The notes under the pieces: generated by a model
Seen by the model: the letters and a program-made list of their open reading frames with translations, nothing else
Told to the model about the DNA's origin: nothing
Database searches by the model: none
NCBI GenBank assembly: GCA_947259105.1
Contig: CAMYKU010000025.1
Coordinates: 1 to 43,844, forward strand
From: an uncultured Alphaproteobacteria bacterium
GTDB lineage: Bacteria > Pseudomonadota > Alphaproteobacteria > UBA8366 > JADFVY01
Direction of reading: 5' to 3'
DNA: 43,844 bases
In this document: in pieces, positions 16,287 to 26,444 of the stretch
How the letters are laid out: every line of letters begins with the position of its first letter
Position numbering within the stretch: the first letter of the stretch is position 1
Translations under genes and position numbers: made by a program

Positions 16287-17819
16287 TCAATCCCCGTCGG
16301 GCAGCAGGCCGGGCAGGAAGCGGCGGTAGCCGCCGCCCGAGACCAGGGTCTTGACCGGCGCCAGGTCCGGCGCAAAATACCGGTCGCCGTCCCAAGGCGC
16401 GACGAAGGCGCGGATTTCCGAGATCGCCTCCTCCAGCACCGGCGAGCTTTTCAGCGGCCGGTGGAATTCGATGCCCTGCGCAGCGCACAGCAACTCCAGC
16501 GCCACGATCCCGGAAAGATTATCGGTCATATCGGTCAGCCGCCGCGCAGCGAAGGTCGCCATCGAGACGTGGTCCTCCTGGTTGGCCGAGGTCGGCAGGC
16601 TGTCGACGCTGGCCGGGTGGGCGAGCGACTTGTTCTCGGACGCGAGCGCCGCCGCGGTCACCTGCGCATTCATGAAGCCGGAATTGATGCCGCCGTCGGC
16701 CACCAGGAAGGCGGGCAGGCCGCTGAAACCCGGATCCATCAAGAGGGCGATGCGGCGCTCCGACAGCGCGCCGGTCTCGGCGATCGCAAGCGCAAGGTTG
16801 TCGGCCGCCATCGCCACCGGCTCGGCATGGAAATTGCCGCCCGACAGCACGTCGCCGTCCTCCGGGAACAGCAGCGGATTGTCGGTCACCGCGTTGGCCT
16901 CGCGCTCGAGGATCACCGCGACATGGCCGATCTGGTCGAGGCAGGCGCCCATGACCTGGGGCTGGCAGCGCAGGCTGTACGGGTCCTGGACCCGCGGGCA
17001 TTCGACATGGGAGTCGCGGATATGGCTGCCGTCCATCAGGCGCCGGTATATGTCCGCCATGGCGATCTGCCCGGCCTGGCCGCGAATTTCGGAAATACGC
17101 GCATCGAACGGCACGTCGCTGCCCTGGGCGGCATCGGTCGACAGCGCCCCCGCCACCGCCGCCGCGGCAAACCCGTCGCCCGCCGCGAACAACCCCTTCA
17201 GCGCCAGCGCCGTCGAGACCTGGGTGCCGTTGAGCAGCGCCAGCCCTTCCTTCGGGCCCAGAACCAGCGGCGCGAGTCCGGCCCGTTTGAGCCCGAAGAC
17301 CGCCGGCAGGATTTCGCCATGGTAGCGGACCTCGCCGACCCCCAGCAGCACCGCCGCCAGATGCGCCAGCGGCGCGAGGTCGCCGGACGCCCCGACCGAG
17401 CCCTTGGATGGAATCACCGGATAGATTTCCGACTCGAGCAGCCGCAGCAGCGCCTCGATCAGCGCCCATTTTACGCCGGAGTGGCCGCGCGCCAGCGCCG
17501 CGGCCTTCAGCGCCAGCACCAGCCGGATCACATCGTCCGGCAGCGGCGCGCCGGTGCCGGTGCAGTGCGACAGCACCAGGTTCCGCTGCAGCAGCGTCAG
17601 TTCGTCATGCGGGATCCGCTTGTTCGCGAGCAGCCCGAACCCGGTGCTGACCCCGTAGACGTTGCGGTCCTCGGCCACGATCCGGTCGATCAGGGCCGAT
17701 GCGGCGTCGACGCCGCCCCGGCACCCCTCGTCCAGCGCCACCGCAACACCGCCGGCCGCGAGCCGCCGCAATTGCACCAGCGTGACCTGCCCGGGGGTGA
17801 GGGTGAGGGTGTCAATCAT
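16287..17819 (-). CDS. hutH: Histidine ammonia-lyase
   Basis: The 510-residue enzyme deaminates L-histidine to urocanate (EC 4.3.1.3), the entry step of the pathway. The MIO prosthetic group should form from Ala-Ser-Gly at 144-146 in GSVGASGDLAPLAH. YGVSTGFGLLAN at 55-66 supplies the catalytic Tyr, and QEDHVSMATFAARR is near the C-terminus. The start MIDTLTL is chosen because it is the family start and because its ATG overlaps the TGA of the gene before it (ATGATTGA); 30 codons of extra open frame upstream are the neighbour's sequence in another frame. Such overlap indicates translational coupling. Confidence 0.97.
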   Translation of the reverse strand: MIDTLTLTPGQVTLVQLRRLAAGGVAVALDEGCRGGVDAASALIDRIVAEDRNVYGVSTGFGLLANKRIPHDELTLLQRNLVLSHCTGTGAPLPDDVIRLVLALKAAALARGHSGVKWALIEALLRLLESEIYPVIPSKGSVGASGDLAPLAHLAAVLLGVGEVRYHGEILPAVFGLKRAGLAPLVLGPKEGLALLNGTQVSTALALKGLFAAGDGFAAAAVAGALSTDAAQGSDVPFDARISEIRGQAGQIAMADIYRRLMDGSHIRDSHVECPRVQDPYSLRCQPQVMGACLDQIGHVAVILEREANAVTDNPLLFPEDGDVLSGGNFHAEPVAMAADNLALAIAETGALSERRIALLMDPGFSGLPAFLVADGGINSGFMNAQVTAAALASENKSLAHPASVDSLPTSANQEDHVSMATFAARRLTDMTDNLSGIVALELLCAAQGIEFHRPLKSSPVLEEAISEIRAFVAPWDGDRYFAPDLAPVKTLVSGGGYRRFLPGLLPDGD

Positions 17820-18279
17820 TGGACCGTCGCTTGATGATCCGGGTACCTGCCGACGCCTCTTTCCACAGCATGACACTGTAGTGATCGTCCCCATCAAGAC
17901 GGTCTTCACTCAAGCTGTCGAGAGCACCGTAAAGAATCCGCGCCCGATAGCATCCTGGTTCGAGCGTGATGCGTGCTGCGTCAGGGAAGGCTTCGGTACA
18001 TCCCGCAACCACGAGCCGGCCAGAAGGGATGTCTATGTCACACTCCATGATGTGGTCCCATGGTGCCAAATCCAGGATCGGCTCCGTGTCGCACACTTCG
18101 ATCGTGACCGGAACGTCCATATTGCGGACGGTCCCCACGCCGATGGTCCCGGGTGCAGTTGCCAGAAGGTTTTCGACCGCCTCTTCGGTCCATGCGTCGG
18201 AGACAATGCCCTCGGCCTGTTCGTCCTGAAGGTAAAATTGAAAATAATCGGCGAAGAGCTCATATGAGTAGCTGGCCAA
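17812..18279 (-). CDS. ComJ-like protein inside the hut operon
   Basis: The 155-residue soluble protein reads YELFADYFQFYLQDE, DAWTEEAVENLLATAPGTIGVGTVRNM, SGRLVVAGCTEAFPDA and LDGDDHYSVMLWK. The order and spacing recall the ComJ family (B. subtilis ComJ inhibits the nuclease NucA), but no nuclease gene is nearby and the match is from memory. It starts 4 bp after the hutU stop and its TGA overlaps the hutH ATG, so it is fully embedded in the operon. Hand-counted lines give about 53-58% G+C against about 68% in hutH, which suggests a later insertion that kept translation coupled. Role in histidine use unknown. Confidence 0.7.
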   Translation of the reverse strand: MASYSYELFADYFQFYLQDEQAEGIVSDAWTEEAVENLLATAPGTIGVGTVRNMDVPVTIEVCDTEPILDLAPWDHIMECDIDIPSGRLVVAGCTEAFPDAARITLEPGCYRARILYGALDSLSEDRLDGDDHYSVMLWKEASAGTRIIKRRSND

Positions 18280-18283
18280 TCTT

Positions 18284-19960
<1,677 letters not shown>

Positions 19961-19994
19961 TGCTGGCCTCCCGGCATCGGCAAGTTGACGGCCT

Positions 19995-20042
19995 GTCAGG
20001 ACGGAGCTTGCCCCGTCACGGTGCGGGCCGCAAGTGTAGCGA
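19995..20042. repeat. 48-bp direct repeat, copy A (hutU promoter side)
   Basis: It matches 20709-20756 in the same orientation at 39 of 48 positions, with a 17-bp exact core CGGTGCGGGCCGCAAGT. Copies A and B bracket the DUF1353 gene. This copy lies 35-82 bp upstream of hutU on the minus strand. Confidence 0.6.
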
Positions 20043-20092
20043 CATCGGGGGCGGCGGAGGGTCGGCCCGGTATTCGGCCGGCGAAACTGCTC

Positions 20093-20629
20093 TCACGCAC
20101 CGCCCGAATCGTCCCTGACATAGCGAATCGGGTCGCGCCGCGCATAGGCGCCACCGCCGAAGATCCTGACCGTGACGTATATGAGCCATCGCTTCAAAAC
20201 GCCCACATCGGCCGCCGCCATCGCGGCGCGCATAAGCCGGTCGGCAAACTTGCGGTCTTCCGGCCGGGCGCCGTGACCGGCCATGTCCTGCCAGGCGATA
20301 TACAGGAAATCGTGAACGATCGCGGCCTCCAGATGCGGGCCGACTCGCCCGACGATAATCCTGGCGAGCCACGGGACGGATGCCAGATCGGTCACCATCC
20401 CCTCGGGCACGGTGACCTCGCGGCCGGCATCGTTATACCTGAACCGGACGGTGTAGGGCCGCGAGACGATATAGTCGGCGTCCGCTCCCTCGCGGCGCTG
20501 CACGGCTTCGATGCAGCGGCACAGGTGCAGCGGCGTATGATAGACGAAGCCGGTGATGTCCGACCCGGGACGCCCGGGATAGGGGTTTCCGAATTCGGGG
20601 ATGTAAGGCTCGTATTTCCGGCAGTCCAT
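20093..20629 (-). CDS. DUF1353 domain protein
   Basis: The 178-residue protein contains the DUF1353 signature VPEGMVTDLASVPWLARIIVGR (about 75-96) followed by AAIVHDFLY and a later helix. DUF1353 proteins often occur in or near prophages and are thought to act on the cell envelope, but no activity is established to my knowledge. The N-terminus is Cys/Tyr/Pro-rich without a signal peptide. The gene lies between two 48-bp direct repeats, which suggests it arrived or moved as a unit. Confidence 0.8.
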   Translation of the reverse strand: MDCRKYEPYIPEFGNPYPGRPGSDITGFVYHTPLHLCRCIEAVQRREGADADYIVSRPYTVRFRYNDAGREVTVPEGMVTDLASVPWLARIIVGRVGPHLEAAIVHDFLYIAWQDMAGHGARPEDRKFADRLMRAAMAAADVGVLKRWLIYVTVRIFGGGAYARRDPIRYVRDDSGGA

Positions 20630-20708
20630 CCGGCGCCCTCCGGCGGGATCGCGCCCGCGAATTCCATGAAATCCGGGACCGGCATACCCGTTTTCAATGG
20701 GGCGGTCC

Positions 20709-20756
20709 GTCAGGGCGGAGTGTGCGCGTTCGCGGTGCGGGCCGCAAGTATCGCGA
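20709..20756. repeat. 48-bp direct repeat, copy B (hsp20 promoter side)
   Basis: Partner of the repeat at 19995-20042, same orientation. It ends 16 bp before the FNR-like box that precedes hsp20. Confidence 0.6.
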
Positions 20757-20771
20757 GAATTTTAGCGGTAT

Positions 20772-20785
20772 TTGACCTGGATCAT
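20772..20785. promoter_or_regulatory. FNR/FixK-like box upstream of hsp20
   Basis: TTGAC-CTGG-ATCAT fits TTGAY-N4-RTCAA at all but the last base. It lies 80 bp before the hsp20 ATG, a spacing suited to activation at about -40 of a short leader. Low-oxygen control of Hsp20 genes through such boxes is known in alphaproteobacteria; here it is inference. Confidence 0.4.
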
Positions 20786-20864
20786 CGCGAAACGCGGCCG
20801 AATGTGATCTTGTGTCCGGGTCCCGACTGGGGACTATCCTGTTGCCGAAAGGAGGTGAATTTCG

Positions 20865-21392
20865 ATGGCTACGAAAATCACCCCGAGACGAGAGAGCGGC
20901 AACGGCGAGCGGACCCCGACGGTGTTCGATTCGCTGACCGGTCTCAGGGACGAGATGAACCACCTGTTCGACGACTTCTTCACCGGCTTCGAGCGGCGCG
21001 CTCCGTCGCTGTTCCGCCACTACGAGCCCGGCTGGCTGCTGGGCCGGCACCGCGGGGAAATGGTTCCGGCGGTGGACGTCGCGGAAGACGACAAGGCGGT
21101 CAGGCTGACCGCGGAACTGCCGGGCATGAAGGAGGAGGACGTCGAGGTGGTGCTTCGCGACGACATGCTGACCGTCAAGGGCAAGAAGACGTCCGAGCGC
21201 AAGGAGGAGAAGGAAACCTACCACCTGACCGAACGCCGCTACGGCGCGTTCGAGCGGACGTTCCGGCTGCCCGAGGCGGCCCAGGCCGACAAGATCGACG
21301 CGACATTCGCGGACGGTGTGCTCACCGTGACCGTCCCGAAGAAGGCGGAGGCCCGAACGGCCGAGAAGAAGATCAAGGTCGCCAAGAAATAA
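20865..21392 (+). CDS. Small heat-shock protein, Hsp20/alpha-crystallin family
   Basis: The 175-residue protein has a charged N-terminal arm with FDSLTGLRDEMNHLFDDFF, then an alpha-crystallin domain (about 68-165) with VDVAEDDKAVRLTAELPGMKEEDVEV and the conserved FADGVLTVTVPK near the end, followed by a lysine-rich tail. It should be an ATP-independent holdase forming oligomers in the cytoplasm. An AAGGAGGTGA ribosome site of near-perfect match, 9 nt from the ATG, predicts strong translation. A strong terminator follows, so the gene is monocistronic. Confidence 0.94.
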   Translation: MATKITPRRESGNGERTPTVFDSLTGLRDEMNHLFDDFFTGFERRAPSLFRHYEPGWLLGRHRGEMVPAVDVAEDDKAVRLTAELPGMKEEDVEVVLRDDMLTVKGKKTSERKEEKETYHLTERRYGAFERTFRLPEAAQADKIDATFADGVLTVTVPKKAEARTAEKKIKVAKK

Positions 21393-21698
21393 GAAACCGC
21401 AGACCCAACCCCTCTCGTTTCTCGTAACTCGGCGGCGCCCCCCGGCGCCGCCTCTGTTTTGCGACGGCGCTGCACCGGCATGCGCGGAACAACCCCATGC
21501 AAAGGCGATTTCCGCGGGTTTCGGAGGTGGGCGCCACGGAAAACCGGGGCCTGGCCGCCCCGGATTTGCCGCCGCGGCCACGGGGGCAATCCGGCGCAGT
21601 TTACCTTTTCTTATCATCCGCCGACGTAAAACGGGAACGCATTACGGTTGCGGGAGGACTCGTAACCGAGTCGCAGCTTGAAGCTGAGGACATCCCAC
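21393..21698. other. 306-bp spacer between hsp20 and the outer-membrane gene
   Basis: It holds the hsp20 terminator and, near its right end, the leader of the next gene. The leader has an AT-rich TTACCTTTTCTTATCAT stretch that could be the promoter, then two small stem-loops (GACTCG-TAAC-CGAGTC at 21657-21672 and CAGC-TTGAA-GCTG at 21674-21686), the second abutting the GAGGA ribosome site. No gene seen. Confidence 0.5.
21431..21460 (+). terminator. Rho-independent terminator of hsp20
   Basis: A 9-bp GC-only stem, GGCGGCGCC/GGCGCCGCC, with a CCCC loop is followed by TCTGTTTT. It lies 39 bp after the hsp20 stop. Confidence 0.8.
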
Positions 21699-22475
21699 AT
21701 GACGACTTTCCGCGAATTCGGCGCCGTCGTGGCCGTGCTGGCCGCGTCGTCGGTCCTGCTGGCGCCGGGCGCCGCGATGGCCGACCACGAACCGGCGCCA
21801 CCGACCGCGCCACCGACCGCGCCACCGCCGCAGCAGCACGAGCCGGCGCCGGCGCCGTTTCAGCCGCGACCGGCCTGGCCGAGCGGCTTTTACTATCTCA
21901 TGAGCTTCGACATCGGCGATTCGGCGAATCCGCAGACGGATGCGGGTTTCGGCGTCGATCTCGACTATGGTCTCGGCATGGGGCTCGGCGTCGGCTATCG
22001 TGTGGCCGGGATGCTGCGGCTGGAAGGCGAACTGCACGCCAATTGGTACCGGGCCGGCAGCCTCGACCTCGAGCCGGCGGCACCGCTTCCGGTCTTCGAC
22101 TATTCCGGTGGCGTCTGGGCCGTCGGCGCGATGGCGAATCTCGTTGTAGACCTGCCGGCATGGGGCAGCGCGCGGCCCTATCTCGGGGCCGGTTACGGCT
22201 TCAGCAGGGTAGCCGCCGACTACAATGAATCCGTGTGTTTCATATTCTGCTTTTCGACAGAAAACGAGGTCGTCGACGACTGGGATTTCGCCGAGGCCTG
22301 GCAGGCGATGGCGGGCATCTCGTTCTCTAATCCGGCGTCCAGTTCCGAAGTCTTTGTCGGCTATCGCTATTTCGAAACCGACAGTCTGGATTTCCGGACC
22401 GTCTCGGGAACCCCCTTCGTCCAGGAAGGGATCAAGAGCCACAGCCTTAGCGTCGGCATACGATTCCTGATGTGA
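21699..22475 (+). CDS. Outer-membrane beta-barrel protein with proline-rich linker
   Basis: The 258-residue precursor has a signal peptide (about 1-29, ending PGAAMA), then a Pro/Ala-rich segment with repeated PTAPPTAPP (about 30-55). A barrel-like domain of alternating strands follows: GFGVDLDYGLGMGLGVGYRV, ARPYLGAGYGF, EVFVGYRYFETD and LSVGIRFLM. It ends in a hydrophobic residue before a terminal methionine rather than the classical aromatic residue. It fits the OmpA/OmpW-like eight-strand porin-like group (outer membrane beta-barrel domain). The loop CFIFCF holds two cysteines. The ATG of MTTFREF is used because it has GAGGA upstream; an in-frame TTG seven codons earlier lacks a site. Confidence 0.82.
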   Translation: MTTFREFGAVVAVLAASSVLLAPGAAMADHEPAPPTAPPTAPPPQQHEPAPAPFQPRPAWPSGFYYLMSFDIGDSANPQTDAGFGVDLDYGLGMGLGVGYRVAGMLRLEGELHANWYRAGSLDLEPAAPLPVFDYSGGVWAVGAMANLVVDLPAWGSARPYLGAGYGFSRVAADYNESVCFIFCFSTENEVVDDWDFAEAWQAMAGISFSNPASSSEVFVGYRYFETDSLDFRTVSGTPFVQEGIKSHSLSVGIRFLM

Positions 22476-22521
22476 CCGGAACCGCGGCGGGAGCGACCAT
22501 GCCCCCCGCCCGGAACCGCGC

Positions 22522-23247
22522 TCACACCATGTATTGCCCGCCATTGGCGGTCAGCGTCGAGCCGGTGATGAAGCCGGCCTCGTCGGCGGCAAGGAAGACG
22601 ACGCAGCGGGCCACCTCTTCCGGCTCGCCGAGGCGGCCGACCGGGATCTGCGGAATGATCTTGGTGTTCAGCACCTCTTCGGGCACCGCGCGGACCATCT
22701 CGGTGCCGATATAGCCCGGTGCGATGACATTCGCGGTAATCCCCTTGAAGGCGTTCTCCTGCGCCACCGCCTTGGTGAAACCGATGACGCCGGCCTTGGC
22801 CGCCGAATAGTTCGCCTGGCCCATCTGGCCCTTCTGGCCGTTGATCGAGCTGATCGTGATGATCCGCCCGTAGCCGCGGAGGCGCATGCCCTCGATGACG
22901 CTGCGCGTGAGGTTGAAGGCGCTGTCGAGATTGGTGCGGATCACCGCCTGCCAGTTTTCCCGGTCCATCTTGTGCAGCATGCCGTCGCGGGTGATGCCGG
23001 CATTGTTGACCAGCACCTCGACCGGGCCGAGATCGGCCTCGATCTGTCCGACGCCCTTCCAGCAGGACTCGAAATCGCCGACGTCGAACTTGTAGACGGG
23101 GATGCCCGTCTTCTCCTGGAACGCGCTGGCGGCCACGTCATTGCCGCCGTAATTCGCCGCGACCCTGTAGCCCGCATCCCTGAGCGCGATCGAGATCGCC
23201 TCGCCGATACCGCGGGTGCCGCCTGTCACCAATGCTGTACGTGCCAT
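22522..23247 (-). CDS. phaB: Acetoacetyl-CoA reductase
   Basis: The 241-residue SDR reduces acetoacetyl-CoA to (R)-3-hydroxybutyryl-CoA with NADPH (EC 1.1.1.36). It has TGGTRGIG at 8-15, NNAG at 81-84, catalytic Ser133/134, and YSAAK with Tyr147 and Lys151. PhaB-specific stretches are NYGGND, GQKGQMGQANYSAAKAG and the C-terminal TGSTLTANGGQYMV. The start is the ATG of MARTALVTGG with GGGAG upstream; further open frame upstream runs into the phaA end in another frame. It lies 134 bp after phaA on the same strand. Confidence 0.95.
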   Translation of the reverse strand: MARTALVTGGTRGIGEAISIALRDAGYRVAANYGGNDVAASAFQEKTGIPVYKFDVGDFESCWKGVGQIEADLGPVEVLVNNAGITRDGMLHKMDRENWQAVIRTNLDSAFNLTRSVIEGMRLRGYGRIITISSINGQKGQMGQANYSAAKAGVIGFTKAVAQENAFKGITANVIAPGYIGTEMVRAVPEEVLNTKIIPQIPVGRLGEPEEVARCVVFLAADEAGFITGSTLTANGGQYMV

Positions 23248-23381
23248 TTTTCTTGTCTCCCTGTCACCAATTCTTGCCCGCCGCCCACGCCCTTTCGTGC
23301 GCGCGGCGCGCGTTCGGAACGCCAGGATGCGGCGAATGTAGGCCGCCGCCGCCCCGGCCAATATCGTTATCCGCGTATAGT

Positions 23382-24557
<1,176 letters not shown>

Positions 24558-24682
24558 ATCCTGGATCCTCCTTTGCGATACGCCGCGGTAATCCCTGCCG
24601 GCGGATATCGAAACCTGTCCTGTCACTTGCGGCAGGACGCGGCCCGGTCACAACCGGACGCTCACACCGCAACCGAAATTTC

Positions 24683-24700
24683 ATTGTGCACTCGCACAAT
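24683..24700. promoter_or_regulatory. Perfect inverted repeat upstream of phaA
   Basis: ATTGTGC and GCACAAT arms around ACTC form an exact 7-bp dyad in the AT-richer 191-bp gap between the synthase stop and phaA, about 125 bp before the phaA ATG. It could be an operator (PhaR is the obvious candidate) or a terminator-like stem after the synthase gene; no T-tract follows. Confidence 0.4.
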
Positions 24701-24748
24701 AACCAAGCAGTTTATCCAATTCAACCCCTGAATTTCACTATTTTGTGA

Positions 24749-25972
24749 TTATTGCACTGCAGCAATCCAGTCTCGAAGCGGCTCCCAGACGGCCTTCTTC
24801 ATGCCGGACCCGACGACCATGCCGATATGGCCGGCGGCAACCGTCAGGGCACGGCAGCGCGGCATGGATGCGGCCAGCGCCGCAGCGGATTCGGGTGGCA
24901 CGATGCGGTCCCTCGCCGGCATCAGGGCGATGGCGGGGATGTCGAGCCGCGCCGGGTCGACCGGCGCGCCGGCCACAGTCCATTCGCCCTGTGCGGGGCG
25001 GTTCCCGCCGTACCAGTCGAGCAGGCATTCGCGGGCCACCGGCGCGGCCAGCGGAATGCCGTCGTTGAGCCAGTCCTCGAGCGCAACGAACAGCCTTGCC
25101 CGCTCACCGTCCGGGTCGATGGCGGCGAACGCCTCGAATTTGCGCTGGATGCCGAAGGGGTCGAGCCCGGCGAACAGCATTTGCAGGCTGTCGACCGGCA
25201 GCACGCCGAACAGCTGCAGTTGCGGCTCCAGGGCCGGCGCCAGGGCGGCCAGGGTCCGCGCCCGGCCGCCGTCGCCGGCGTGGAAGTCCCAGGGCGTCGC
25301 CAGCAGCGCGAGTCCGGCGATGCCCTCCGGCCGCAGCCGGGCGAGGGCCAGCGCCAGCAGGCCGCCCATGCAGTAGCCGGCCACGATCACCTTCCCGCCC
25401 GTCAGCTCCACGGCCGCATCCAGCGCCCGGGCGAGCCGTCCGGCGATATAATCATCGAGCCCGAAGCGCCGCTCGGCCTCGCCCGGATAGCCCCAGTCGA
25501 GCAGCCAGGGATTGACCCCCTGCCGGGCAAGCCAGCGCAGCAGGCTGCGCCGTTCGGAGAGGTCGAGAATATACGCCCGGTTGATCAGCGACGGCACGAA
25601 CAGCACCGACGGCCCGACGCCGCCATAGTCACGCAGCACGGTCGAACCCTCGCGCCACACGGCGGGCGCGTCCGCTACATCCCGGCGCCACGGGTGACGG
25701 CGATACGCCTCGATGCCGGCCAGCAGCCGGTTGAAACGGCGCAGGCCCTCGGCGATGACCGCGCGGCCCAGCGCCTCAGGATTTGCGGCGGCGAGTTCGG
25801 GCTGAAGCGACCTTGCCCTTGCCGCCAGGCCCGGCTTCCAGCCGTCCCACCCTTTGCTCGAGGTCGGCAAGGCGACGCTCGAACTCGTCACCTGCCACAT
25901 CGCCAGTCCCAGATGCAGCGGCAGCGGCCTTGGCCCCAGCCTTTGGCGGCCTTGCGCCGGCACTTGCGTCAT
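24749..25972 (-). CDS. phaC: Poly(3-hydroxyalkanoate) synthase, PhaC-like
   Basis: The 407-residue alpha/beta-hydrolase-fold protein has the synthase lipase-like box GYCMGG at 199-204, with Cys201 in place of the Ser of lipases. The other triad members are PARDRIVPPES (Asp) and AAGHIGMVVGSG (His), and the protein has VLFVPSLINRAYILDL and NPWLLDWGYPGE. Its length is near that of class III PhaC (about 355-400), well below class I (about 590), so a partner subunit is expected. The ATG of MTQVPAQG is chosen since the conserved GPRPLPLHL follows at once and codon use in this frame is strongly GC3-biased from there. The N-terminal 65 codons overlap the upstream gene in another frame. Confidence 0.82.
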   Translation of the reverse strand: MTQVPAQGRQRLGPRPLPLHLGLAMWQVTSSSVALPTSSKGWDGWKPGLAARARSLQPELAAANPEALGRAVIAEGLRRFNRLLAGIEAYRRHPWRRDVADAPAVWREGSTVLRDYGGVGPSVLFVPSLINRAYILDLSERRSLLRWLARQGVNPWLLDWGYPGEAERRFGLDDYIAGRLARALDAAVELTGGKVIVAGYCMGGLLALALARLRPEGIAGLALLATPWDFHAGDGGRARTLAALAPALEPQLQLFGVLPVDSLQMLFAGLDPFGIQRKFEAFAAIDPDGERARLFVALEDWLNDGIPLAAPVARECLLDWYGGNRPAQGEWTVAGAPVDPARLDIPAIALMPARDRIVPPESAAALAASMPRCRALTVAAGHIGMVVGSGMKKAVWEPLRDWIAAVQ

Positions 25973-26252
25973 CGGCCCTGTCTTTCCCTGCGGCGCCGGC
26001 ACCGGCCAGCGCCTGCTGCATGGCGGCCATCCAGGCGGCCGGATCCATCGGTCCCGCCATGCCGCCGGCCGGCGGTCCGGGCGGACGCGTTCCCCCGGCT
26101 GCGAACGCCCCCATCCACTTGCCCATCATGTCCATGAATTCGGGATCGGCTGCACTCGCAGCCAGTTGCTCCTGCCACAGATCCTGGAAACGCTTCGCCA
26201 GCCCTTCCAGGTCGGCGGCATCTTTCCCGGGCCGGTCCTTCCCATCGCTCAT
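25776..26252 (-). CDS. Putative PHA synthase partner subunit (PhaE/PhaR-like)
   Basis: The 158-residue protein has an N-terminal helix AKRFQDLWQEQLAASAADPEFMDMMGKWMGAF, a Gly/Pro/Ala-rich middle, and a C-terminal coiled-coil FERRLADLEQRVGRLEAG followed by a basic tail. A short protein with a terminal heptad coil encoded directly before a short PhaC is what class III/IV synthases use as PhaE or PhaR (subunit); the assignment is by architecture and position, not clear sequence identity. Its last 197 bases lie within phaC in another frame, where its own codon use becomes less GC3-biased. It is divergent from the phaR repressor gene, whose operators lie in the shared 192-bp gap. Confidence 0.55.
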   Translation of the reverse strand: MSDGKDRPGKDAADLEGLAKRFQDLWQEQLAASAADPEFMDMMGKWMGAFAAGGTRPPGPPAGGMAGPMDPAAWMAAMQQALAGAGAAGKDRADDASAGARPPKAGAKAAAAASGTGDVAGDEFERRLADLEQRVGRLEAGPGGKGKVASARTRRRKS

Positions 26253-26378
26253 GACACGCGAGTATAGCCGCAGGCATACCTGCGCACCAGTAACGAAGTC
26301 CGGTCGTCATTCTGCTTTAATTGCCGCACCGCACTTCCCATTTATGCATTGCGGCATTCCTCTAAATGGTCTGTTATG

Positions 26379-26411
26379 CTGCGCAGCAAAATCTGTTATG
26401 TTGCGCAGCAA
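26379..26411. promoter_or_regulatory. Tandem PhaR operators
   Basis: Two copies of (C/T)TGC-GCA-GCAA lie at 26379-26389 and 26401-26411, exactly 22 bp (two helical turns) apart, each inside a longer direct repeat CTGTTATGYTGCGCAGCAA. They match the CTGC-N3-GCAG type of site described for PhaR of Paracoccus. They are 34-66 bp before the phaR ATG and also serve the divergent synthase-subunit promoter, consistent with autoregulation and control of both directions. Confidence 0.65.
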
Positions 26412-26444
26412 CAAGCCTGAACGATTCGCGGAGCGTACCGGATT

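Noticed and set aside
14595..17834. A 1079-codon open frame on the plus strand across the hutG-hutH region
   Set aside because: It runs antisense to genes with complete catalytic motifs. Its translation is rich in Arg, Gly and His, as expected of the mirror of GC3-biased codons.
17820..17909. A longer N-terminus for hutH
   Set aside because: The added 30 codons overlap the ComJ-like gene out of frame and lie outside HutH homology; the ATG overlapping TGA is the better start.
24751..24766. ATTGC-ACTGCA-GCAAT as a third PhaR site
   Set aside because: It lies in the last codons of phaC and does not have the N3 spacing of the two phaR-proximal sites.
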